From positions 930,001-994,000 of the forward strand of contig NZ_ABIZ01000001.1 of NCBI RefSeq assembly GCF_000172155.1: a DNA stretch of 64,000 nt. Direction: 5' to 3'. Positions 36,282 to 43,010 of the stretch are shown here, piece by piece (position 1 is the first letter of the stretch; each line of letters begins with the position of its first letter). The notes below the pieces were generated by a model, which was not told where the DNA came from, did not search any database, and worked only from the letters and a program-made list of their open reading frames with translations. The stretch is from Verrucomicrobium spinosum DSM 4136 = JCM 18804 (GTDB lineage Bacteria > Verrucomicrobiota > Verrucomicrobiia > Verrucomicrobiales > Verrucomicrobiaceae). The position numbers were made by a program, and so were the translations under genes.

Positions 36282-37583
36282 ATGCATTCTTTCCGCTACA
36301 TTCAGGGTCGCCTGCACTGTGAGAACGTTGATCTGGAATCCCTCTCCGCCAAACATGGCACACCGCTGTATGTGTACAGCAAGGAGACCATCACGGATCA
36401 CTACAAGCGGCTGGATGGAGCGCTCGATCGCCTGGACCATCTCATCTGCTATGCGGTAAAGGCCAACTCCAACCTCGCGATCCTGCAGACCATTGCGGAT
36501 CTGGGCGGTGGTTTTGACATCGTCTCCGGTGGTGAGCTCTACCGGGTGATTCAGGCCGGGGGCCGTGCCTCCCAGTGCACCTTTGCCGGGGTGGGCAAAA
36601 CCCGTGCGGAGATCGAGTACGCCCTGCAGCAGGGAATCTACAGCTTTAACGCTGAGAGCGAGGCCGAGCTGCGGCAGATCAATGAGGTGGCTGGTACCTT
36701 GGGCAAAAAGGCCCCGGTGGCCCTGCGGGTGAACCCGAACGTGGATGCGAAGACCCACAAGTACATCTCCACAGGCAAGAGCGAGAACAAGTTCGGCGTG
36801 GACTTTGACCGCATCCTTGACGCGTATGCCGCGATCGCGACGGAGTGTGAACACCTGGACATTCGTGGTCTGCAGATGCACATCGGCTCCCAGCTCACGA
36901 GCATCGACCCCTTCGTCGAAGCTGCCAAGAAGGTGGCCCCTCTAGTGGAGAAGCTCAAGGAGCGCCACCACATCAAGTTCTTCAGCATCGGTGGTGGCCT
37001 GGGCATCGTGTATCGCGAGAGCCTGGACAGCGGTGACCAGACCTGGTGGGGCGAGAAGGAGGAGGCCGAGCGACCCCTCACCATCCAGAGCTATGCGGAT
37101 GCCCTGGTGCCCATCCTAGAGCCCCTGAAGCTGCGCATCCTCCTGGAGCCCGGCCGTTTCATGGTGGGCAATGCAGGGGCCCTGCTCTCCAAGGTGCTCT
37201 ACCTCAAGAAGGGCAATGCCAAGAAGTTCGTCATCGTGGACGCGGGCATGAACGACCTCATCCGCCCCGCCCTGTATGAAGGCTGGCACCAGATAACCCC
37301 CCTGCACAAGGCGGAAGGGGCCGAGCTGGAGAAGGTGGATGTGGTGGGGCCGATCTGTGAGACGGGCGACTTCCTGGCCCAAGATCGCGAGCTGCCCCCG
37401 GTGCAGGCGGGCGACACCCTGGCGGTGCTCAGCGCTGGGGCCTATGGGTTCACCATGGCGTCCAACTACAACTCCCGCCCGCTGGCGGCAGAGATCCTGG
37501 TGGACGGGGCGGAGGCGCATCTGGTGCGCGAGCGCCAGACGCTGGACGACCTGGTCCGCGGCGAGCATCTGGTACAGAAGTAG
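36282..37583 (+). CDS. lysA: Diaminopimelate decarboxylase
   Basis: This 433-residue PLP enzyme makes L-lysine and CO2 from meso-diaminopimelate, the last step of lysine synthesis. The PLP lysine is in CYAVKANSN, the glycine-rich phosphate loop in FFSIGGGLGI, the LEPGRFMVG strand and the catalytic Cys of the second subunit in GPICETGDF are present, as is the AGAYGFTMASNYN segment. The ATG at 36282 was chosen because an upstream TTG would add seven unlikely residues. The length is normal. A good terminator follows. The enzyme should act as a homodimer in the cytoplasm. Confidence 0.97.
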   Translation: MHSFRYIQGRLHCENVDLESLSAKHGTPLYVYSKETITDHYKRLDGALDRLDHLICYAVKANSNLAILQTIADLGGGFDIVSGGELYRVIQAGGRASQCTFAGVGKTRAEIEYALQQGIYSFNAESEAELRQINEVAGTLGKKAPVALRVNPNVDAKTHKYISTGKSENKFGVDFDRILDAYAAIATECEHLDIRGLQMHIGSQLTSIDPFVEAAKKVAPLVEKLKERHHIKFFSIGGGLGIVYRESLDSGDQTWWGEKEEAERPLTIQSYADALVPILEPLKLRILLEPGRFMVGNAGALLSKVLYLKKGNAKKFVIVDAGMNDLIRPALYEGWHQITPLHKAEGAELEKVDVVGPICETGDFLAQDRELPPVQAGDTLAVLSAGAYGFTMASNYNSRPLAAEILVDGAEAHLVRERQTLDDLVRGEHLVQK

Positions 37584-37615
37584 GCCGTGCAGCCATGGGA
37601 TTTTGATGAAATCTG

Positions 37616-37651
37616 ACAAAAGAGGGGGTGCTGCGGTGCCTCCTCTTTTGT
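37616..37651 (+). terminator. Intrinsic terminator of lysA
   Basis: ACAAAAGAGGGGG (37616-37628) pairs with CCTCCTCTTTTGT (37639-37651) with one G-T wobble, the 3' arm ending in TTTT. This suits a rho-independent terminator. Confidence 0.82.
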
Positions 37652-37761
37652 ATCTGTGAAAGATCGCGGTGGAGTTTCCCGTGGCAGAGATTATGAAGAC
37701 TGGACCTGTGGGGACAGTTCAGAACCCCAGTCCAATCCCTGACCGACCGACGAAGCGAAGC

Positions 37762-38481
37762 ATGAACCTCTCCCGTCCTATTCACACCTGTCTGCTGTTG
37801 CTGGGCCTTGTGACCAGTCTTGGATTTGCGAGCGCTGCGTCTGCCCAGAGTCAGGAGTACATCATTGTGAGCGGTGGCCCGGCTTTGAGAAAATGGGAGG
37901 ATCTGCGTGCGCCTGGCACTCAGCATGATCGCTGGTGGGGCAACTTCATCCGCCCGGCGCGTGTCCGCATCGAGGAGATCAAGAAGCAGGACCCCAATGC
38001 GATGATCACCTGGCTGGTGTATCGCACCGCTTTTGTCACCCGGAGCACGGAGGACAATCGTGCGCTCACTCCGCTCGTGGAAAGTGTGCGGGACAAGTAC
38101 GGCGTGCGCCTGATGTGGTTCGACAACGGCACCCAGTTGATCAACTACCTCAACGAAGGCCAGCCTCGTGGGCGGGTGAAGATTTGCAATTTCGAGTACT
38201 ACGGCCACAGCAACAAGTACTGCTTCATGTTCGACTACAGCAATCTGGTCTATGGCGTGTCCAAGTCCTGGCTGCATGAGAAGGATCTGCCCCGCATCCG
38301 CAGTGGGATCTTCACGAAGAACGCGTATTGCAAAAGCTGGGGCTGCCACACGGGTGAAAGCATGAGCCGCGCCTGGCGCAACGCCACTGGCATCCCCATG
38401 ATCGGTGCCTACGGCAAGACGGACTACTCCAACCCGGTCCAGATCGAGTTGTCCTTCGGCGGTCACTGGACCAACGGCTGA
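37762..38481 (+). CDS. Exported protein of unknown function, possible caspase-like cysteine-peptidase fold
   Basis: This 239-residue protein starts with a signal peptide (MNLSRPIHTCLLLLGLVTSL then FASAASAQS). The mature part contains EYYGHSNKYCFMF, with His149, and SWGCHTGESMSRAW, with Cys195, about 45 residues apart and each after a hydrophobic strand. A late segment reads GIPMIGAYGKTDY. This His...Cys order and spacing resembles clan CD peptidases (caspase, gingipain, CHAT-like), but no specific family is recognised and the match is only by eye. Several other Cys (CNFEYY, YCKSW) could form disulfides in the periplasm. A membrane-protein gene starts 33 bases downstream with a good GAGG Shine-Dalgarno. 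Confidence 0.72.
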   Translation: MNLSRPIHTCLLLLGLVTSLGFASAASAQSQEYIIVSGGPALRKWEDLRAPGTQHDRWWGNFIRPARVRIEEIKKQDPNAMITWLVYRTAFVTRSTEDNRALTPLVESVRDKYGVRLMWFDNGTQLINYLNEGQPRGRVKICNFEYYGHSNKYCFMFDYSNLVYGVSKSWLHEKDLPRIRSGIFTKNAYCKSWGCHTGESMSRAWRNATGIPMIGAYGKTDYSNPVQIELSFGGHWTNG

Positions 38482-38514
38482 GGTGGTGGAAGGGGAGCCT
38501 GGTGAGGAATCCGC

Positions 38515-39228
38515 ATGCCGCCTGCAGTTGAGCAGACCTTTCGAGCCTATGGCCCCAGCCATCTGGCAGCTCTGCTGGCGACGGTGCTGGTGGCGGCGGT
38601 GATGATCTGGGTGGCCCGGCGCGGGCTCGGGCGCACTCAACGTGCCCTGGAGTGGCTCATGGCCGCGGCCCTGGTGGTGCAGTGGCCGGTGAGCTACGCC
38701 TACTATGTGCACGCGGGCACGCTCACAGTGGACAACCAGTACCCCTGCCACCTGTGCGATCTTTCCGCACTCCTGGGAGTGGTGGTGTTGCTCACCCGGA
38801 GGCAGTTTTTTTGTGAGTTGCTCTTCTTCTGGGGGCTGGCGGGCACCATGCAGGGCATGCTGACTCCGGCGCTTACCACGGATTTTCCCAGCCCACGGTA
38901 CTTCGCCTTCTTCCTGGCGCATGGCGGTGTGGTCGCCACCGCACTCTATGGGGTGCTGGGGCTGCGGCGTACCCCCCGGGCCCAGGCCAAGTGGGTGGCC
39001 TGGGGCTTGATCAATCTCTATGCCCTGATCATCAGTGGGTTCAACGCCCTCACGGGGGCCAACTACGGCTTCCTCTGCCGGAAGCCCGCCACGGCCTCGC
39101 TGTATGATCTGCTGGGTCCCTGGCCCTGGTATATTGGCGCGGCGTCGTTGATGGCGCTGGTCATCTTCATACTGCTGGATCTGCCCTTTGTGCGAGGCAG
39201 AAGCCGGGCCGCCCGGGGTGGTAAGTGA
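38515..39228 (+). CDS. TIGR02206/YwaF family membrane protein
   Basis: This 237-residue polytopic protein matches the TIGR02206 (YwaF) family: HLAALLATVL near the start, a QYPCHLCDLSALLG segment in the third hydrophobic region, PSPRYFAFFLAHGG and the NALTGANYGFLCRKP motif before the last helices. About six membrane segments are visible. The family is of unknown function, though some members sit near cell-envelope genes. A GTGAGG Shine-Dalgarno ends eight bases before the start. It follows the exported unknown closely, so the two may be one operon, ahead of pyrH. Confidence 0.87.
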   Translation: MPPAVEQTFRAYGPSHLAALLATVLVAAVMIWVARRGLGRTQRALEWLMAAALVVQWPVSYAYYVHAGTLTVDNQYPCHLCDLSALLGVVVLLTRRQFFCELLFFWGLAGTMQGMLTPALTTDFPSPRYFAFFLAHGGVVATALYGVLGLRRTPRAQAKWVAWGLINLYALIISGFNALTGANYGFLCRKPATASLYDLLGPWPWYIGAASLMALVIFILLDLPFVRGRSRAARGGK

Positions 39229-39290
39229 GAATCAAATGCAGCAACGGGAATCCATCGCCACAAACTCGTCCCACGGTGATTTGTCTTTGC

Positions 39291-39304
39291 AAGCGTGCAC
39301 GCTT
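39291..39304. promoter_or_regulatory. pyrH: 14-bp perfect palindrome before pyrH
   Basis: AAGCGTGCACGCTT is its own reverse complement and ends 20 bases before the pyrH start. It is a candidate operator or mRNA stem; nothing else supports a regulator. Confidence 0.4.
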
Positions 39305-39324
39305 CATGTAATTACGACCCGAAG

Positions 39325-40059
39325 ATGCCAGACGAAGACACACGAAAGTTCAAGAGGGTCCTCATCAAACTTAGCGGCGAAGCCCTTCGTGAAGTCGGCA
39401 GTCATGACAACATCTCCCCGCCGATCGTTGAGAACATCGCCTCGCAGATCAAGGCGGCGCACCAGTCCGGTCTTGAGATTGCGGTGGTCGTGGGCGGCGG
39501 CAATTTCTGGCGCGGCATCAGTGCCAGCAATCGCGGCATGGAGCGCGCCACGGCCGATTACATGGGCATGCTAGCCACGGTGATGAACTCCCTGGCCGTC
39601 CAATCCATGCTGGAAGGCATGGATGTGCCCACCCGGGTGCAGAGCGCCATCAAGATGGACAATGTGGCGGAACCCTTCATCCGACGCAAGGCCATGCGCC
39701 ACCTCGAGCTCGGTCGGGTGGTCATCTTCGCCGCCGGCACCGGCAACCCCTTCTTCTCCACGGACACCACGGCCGCCCTGCGCGCCAGTGAGATCAATGC
39801 CGACGTCGTGCTCAAGGCCACCAAGGTGGACGGCATCTACGACAGCGATCCCAACAAGAATCCGAACGCCGTTCGGTATGAGCGCCTTAGCTATCAGGAA
39901 GCTCTCACGCGGCAGCTCAAGGTGATGGATGCCACCGCCTTCAGCCTGTGTCAGGAGAACAACATGCCCATCGTGGTGTTTGATATGAACGGGCCGGACA
40001 ACATCCGGCGGGCTCTCACTGGAGAATCCATTGGCACGATCGTCAGCAACGACGCGTGA
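39325..40059 (+). CDS. pyrH: UMP kinase
   Basis: This 244-residue amino-acid-kinase-fold enzyme phosphorylates UMP to UDP. The phosphate-binding [14 protein letters not shown] start, the GGGNFWRGI loop, the [14 protein letters not shown] helix and the [12 protein letters not shown] segment are all characteristic. The start at 39325 was chosen because an earlier in-frame ATG would add ten residues outside the family. It is followed 90 bases later by frr, the usual pyrH-frr order; rpsB and tsf, often upstream in other bacteria, are not here. Confidence 0.97.
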   Translation: MPDEDTRKFKRVLIKLSGEALREVGSHDNISPPIVENIASQIKAAHQSGLEIAVVVGGGNFWRGISASNRGMERATADYMGMLATVMNSLAVQSMLEGMDVPTRVQSAIKMDNVAEPFIRRKAMRHLELGRVVIFAAGTGNPFFSTDTTAALRASEINADVVLKATKVDGIYDSDPNKNPNAVRYERLSYQEALTRQLKVMDATAFSLCQENNMPIVVFDMNGPDNIRRALTGESIGTIVSNDA

Positions 40060-40149
40060 CAATCCGGCCGGAGCGTGCTTTGCTGTCGGCCCGCTGGTGG
40101 CAGACTGTCGCCATGTCGGGCCCGATCAACTCGAACCTTACTGCATCCC

Positions 40150-40716
40150 ATGCCCCTTGATACCGCCCTCCTCACTTCTGAGGAAAACATGACCAAAGCG
40201 GTGGAATACGCCATCCACGAGTTCGCTGCCGTCCGCACCGGCAAGGCCTCCCCGGCCCTTGTGGAGAATACGGACATCTGGGTGAACAGCTATGGCAGCA
40301 ACATGAAGCTGAAGCAGCTGGCCATGATCTCCACCCCGGAGCCCCGGCTCATTCGCATCGAGCCGTTTGACCCGTCTACGCTGAAGGACATCGAGCGCGG
40401 CATCAATGCCTCCAATCTGGGCCTCAACCCCAGTGTCGAAGGCAAGGTTATCCGCCTGCCTGTGCCAGAACTCTCCACCGAGCGCCGCCAGCAGATGGTC
40501 AAGCAGGTCAAGGGCATGGCCGAAGACGCCCGCGTCCGCGTGCGCGCTGTGCGCCGTGAGTCCATGGAAGAGCTCAAGAAGCTCGAGAAGGCTGGCACCA
40601 TCACCGAAGATGATCTGCATCGCGGTGAGAAGGAAGTGCAGGCTTTCACGGACAAAAAGATCGCAGAGATTGACCAGCACGTCGTTTCGAAGGAAAAGGA
40701 AATCCTCACCGTGTGA
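40150..40716 (+). CDS. frr: Ribosome recycling factor
   Basis: This 188-residue protein splits post-termination ribosomes with EF-G. It contains the conserved VRTGKASPALVE N-terminal helix, the YGSNMKLKQLAMISTPE segment, DIERGINASNLGLNP, the C-terminal ERRQQMVKQVKGMAEDA helix and VRAVRRESMEEL. The ATG at 40150 was chosen since homology starts at MPLDTALLTSEENM; an upstream in-frame start would extend into the pyrH-frr gap. The length is normal. Confidence 0.97.
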   Translation: MPLDTALLTSEENMTKAVEYAIHEFAAVRTGKASPALVENTDIWVNSYGSNMKLKQLAMISTPEPRLIRIEPFDPSTLKDIERGINASNLGLNPSVEGKVIRLPVPELSTERRQQMVKQVKGMAEDARVRVRAVRRESMEELKKLEKAGTITEDDLHRGEKEVQAFTDKKIAEIDQHVVSKEKEILTV

Positions 40717-40788
40717 GGCCCTTCCTGGTCTGAGGCGGGGGAAGGGGCTGGCGGGTTGACGTCGGCATCGGCCTGCCCTGCCCGTTGC

Positions 40789-41481
40789 ATGTCCGCCTGC
40801 TTTCACATGTTCTCCGCTGGCAACTACCTGGACCTTTCCCGCACCATTCACGGGCTGCTCTTTGATGACGAGCAGCCGGTCTGGAGCGCTCTCACCCGTA
40901 TCGAGGGGTACCTACAGTTCAAGCTCAAGCCTGAGATCTTGGGTAATGTCTCGCCCAAGGCCACCCTCGGGGACCAGGTCTTTATTGATGAAGGCAGCGT
41001 GGTCGAGGCCGGAGCCGTGATCAAAGGCCCTGCTTGGATCGGCAAGAACTGCCACATCCGCTCCGGCGCGTACATCCGGGAAAACGTCATCGTGGGCGAT
41101 GGGTGTGTGCTTGGGAACTCATGCGAGTTCAAGAACTGCATCCTGTTCGACAACTGCGAGGTGCCCCATTTCAACTACGTGGGAGATGCCGTCCTTGGCT
41201 ACAAGGCCCACCTCGGAGCGGGCGTCATCCTCTCCAACGTCCGTCTCGACCGTGCCCCGGTCGTGGTCCACCACGGTAGCGAACGCATCGCCACCGGTTT
41301 GAGGAAATTCAGCGCCGTCGTCGGCGACCACGCGGAAGTGGGCTGCAACAGCGTCCTCAGCCCTGGCACGCTGATCGGGCGTCGCAGCATCGTCTATCCC
41401 TGTGCCAACTTTGCCGGCGTCCTGCCGGAGTCGTCGATTCTGAAAGTGCGCCAGCAGCACGAAGTGGCGGAACGACGGTAG
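40789..41481 (+). CDS. Left-handed beta-helix acyl/nucleotidyltransferase-like protein
   Basis: This 230-residue protein is built of hexapeptide repeats forming a left-handed beta-helix: ILGNVSPKATLGDQVFI, AGAVIKGPAWIGKNCHI and IVGDGCVLGNSCEFKNCILF are typical turns. The C-terminal half has NYVGDAVLGYKAHLGAGV, like the GlmU C-terminal domain and sugar-nucleotide acyltransferases. No nucleotidyltransferase domain precedes it, so it may acetylate or bind a sugar phosphate. The start is uncertain: ATG at 40789 or at 40807 (MFSAGNYLDLSR) are both reasonable. It follows frr by about 70 bases and probably belongs to the pyrH-frr transcript. Confidence 0.87.
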   Translation: MSACFHMFSAGNYLDLSRTIHGLLFDDEQPVWSALTRIEGYLQFKLKPEILGNVSPKATLGDQVFIDEGSVVEAGAVIKGPAWIGKNCHIRSGAYIRENVIVGDGCVLGNSCEFKNCILFDNCEVPHFNYVGDAVLGYKAHLGAGVILSNVRLDRAPVVVHHGSERIATGLRKFSAVVGDHAEVGCNSVLSPGTLIGRRSIVYPCANFAGVLPESSILKVRQQHEVAERR

Positions 41482-41493
41482 CTCGGTGGTTCA

Positions 41494-41505
41494 GTGATTC
41501 GGTAA
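41494..41505. repeat. Second copy of GTGATTCGGTAA after a stop codon
   Basis: Identical to 34228-34239 and in the same position relative to the upstream stop. The surrounding bases (CGGTAGCTCGGTGGTTCAGT before it, AATCCGGTAAG after) resemble those at the first copy. Confidence 0.6.
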
Positions 41506-41711
41506 TCCGGTAAGTTAGGGGTCGGTATTGAGGTGAGCCAAGGGATCCATGTCATCAGGGAAAAGGCGTCGTATCGCATCCCGGAGTGGATGCCAGCGAC
41601 GTTGCCTCGGGCATCCAACTTCCCCGCCACACTGTTCCGATTTCAATAGATTGTTGACGCTGTAGGCCCGGTTCATTTCGGGGTGTTATCGTGGGCAGAC
41701 TTGATAAGGTC

Positions 41712-41853
41712 GGGCCTTCAGCCCTCCATGAGGTCTTTGATCTGTAAACCTTGGGCGTTGCCCAAGGCTGCAATGAAGCCGGACCTTTGGTCCTGTTGAG
41801 GCTGTCCATCGAGCGAAGCTCTTCCTTGCAGAGGATGGGGCTGCCAGCCCCAT
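41712..41853. repeat. Array of five short hairpins
   Basis: Successive stems with 3- or 5-base loops: GGGC/GCCC (41712-41724), CCTTGGGC/GCCCAAGG (41749-41767), GGACC/GGTCC (41781-41793), GAGC/GCTC (41811-41821) and ATGGGGCT/AGCCCCAT (41835-41853). The even spacing and tiny loops suggest a REP-type element or a structured RNA rather than chance. Confidence 0.65.
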
Positions 41854-42008
41854 GTTGACGAGCTTCCAGCGGGTTTACGTTGGGCAGGGGAGTTTGGGGG
41901 GAGGATTCCCTGAAAGAGTTGTGGCGGTCAGAGCTGGTTTTGTGGGAGCTTGTGGATCAAATAAGCGTGTGCCGGTCACCAAGCCGTGCTTGAAAATGAG
42001 GTGATCCA

Positions 42009-42251
42009 ATGAAATCAACGAACCGCCCGCAGGACATGTCACCACCGGAGTTGCGCGAATGGGCGGTCGCGTTGGCTCGAAGCGTCTGCGCTGAGAGCGG
42101 ATGGACTTTCCTTGGGAGTGTGGATGTTCGCCGTTCCCTTTTTGGAAGGCAATTCACCATTAGAACCAACGGTGACAAATTGGGGGCAAACGTGGTCATC
42201 GTTACCGACAAGGTGGGGAATGTTGTCTCAGCGAGGTTTTTACCCCGGTAG
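42009..42251 (+). CDS. Small hypothetical protein
   Basis: This 80-residue soluble protein is not recognised. It is supported by a strong GAGGTGA Shine-Dalgarno at 41998-42004 and a complete ORF. The sequence has an amphipathic N-terminal helix (PPELREWAVALARSVC) and a short beta-like C-terminal half (FGRQFTIRTNGDKLGANVVI). Together with the two following small ORFs it forms a patch of unknown genes between conserved blocks. Such patches are often acquired, but no mobility gene is present. Confidence 0.6.
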   Translation: MKSTNRPQDMSPPELREWAVALARSVCAESGWTFLGSVDVRRSLFGRQFTIRTNGDKLGANVVIVTDKVGNVVSARFLPR

Positions 42252-42284
42252 TGCAACGCATTCCATCACAGAACTTGAGTGAAG

Positions 42285-42425
42285 ATGCTCTTCCATGATG
42301 AGTACGATGACATCCCGCTGCACGGCATGATGCAGTGGGAGGGTGCGCGATATGCGCTTTTGGCCGAAGTGGCTCAGGATGCAGGGAAGGTGTCTGAGGA
42401 CGGGCTAATCCGAAGGGCTTGCTGA
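42285..42425 (+). CDS. Very small hypothetical ORF (46 codons)
   Basis: The ORF starts with ATG 33 bases after the previous gene, with a GAGTGA-like sequence before it, and encodes an acidic peptide (MLFHDEYDDIPLHGMM then AEVAQDAGKVSED). It is complete but too short to recognise, and could be a remnant of a longer gene. Confidence is low. Confidence 0.35.
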   Translation: MLFHDEYDDIPLHGMMQWEGARYALLAEVAQDAGKVSEDGLIRRAC

Positions 42426-42499
42426 CAGAGTTGCAAATCTGGTTCCCGGGTTGATTCAATCCTGTACCTTTGAGACAAATCTGTTAATCAAGTATTTGA

Positions 42500-42823
42500 A
42501 TGGTGTTCCCCTTCGCAGTACTGGCAGCATTATGCGTCAATACTTGTGCGACGATTTTCATGCACAAGCTGGCCGGGGCGTGGCGGATGTTGACCCACAT
42601 AGCAGTTTGGTGCACTTTTTTGTTTATTGCATACACTGTCGATTATGCGCATAGCGCGGGCGCTGAGGTTCGCTTTACCGCCATTTATCGCAATTTTACT
42701 TCCGCCTTTGCCGGAGGAGGGGTGCTCTTTGTGGTCATGCATGATGGAATTGTTTCTCTGGTTGTATCTTTTGTTCGGTGGTCATTTCTGAAAATACGGC
42801 GGATGCGGCGGCGTGACGCGTGA
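42500..42823 (+). CDS. Small predicted membrane protein, unknown function
   Basis: This 107-residue protein has hydrophobic segments near residues 1-22, 30-47 and 70-88, followed by a basic tail RRMRRRDA, consistent with three membrane helices with the C-terminus in the cytoplasm. No family is recognised. Base composition here is visibly more AT-rich than neighbouring genes, and no clear Shine-Dalgarno is seen, so recent transfer is possible. It lies in the small-ORF patch at 42.0-42.8 kb. Confidence 0.55.
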   Translation: MVFPFAVLAALCVNTCATIFMHKLAGAWRMLTHIAVWCTFLFIAYTVDYAHSAGAEVRFTAIYRNFTSAFAGGGVLFVVMHDGIVSLVVSFVRWSFLKIRRMRRRDA

Positions 42824-43010
42824 TAATATCAACCGGTGCGGTCCACCTCAGAGTTCTGATAGGAACTGGCTTCGGATCGCTTGAGGGCAGTCATCAGGGC
42901 TTTGGAAAGATGCTTTGACGTCGGGCAAGCGCTTCCGGGAGAGTTTCGACTCTTCATCGTGACAAAAACGCCGGGCTGCCTTCGTAGTCTGTGCGCTCGC
43001 TTTCCTTTCC

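Larger units (their letters stand above)
41482..42008. other. 527-base stretch without a gene
   Basis: Begins with a CGGTAG/CCGGTAA-type tract (including the repeat at 41494-41505) and holds the hairpin array at 41712-41853. No ORF is supported before the small gene at 42009. Confidence 0.55.
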
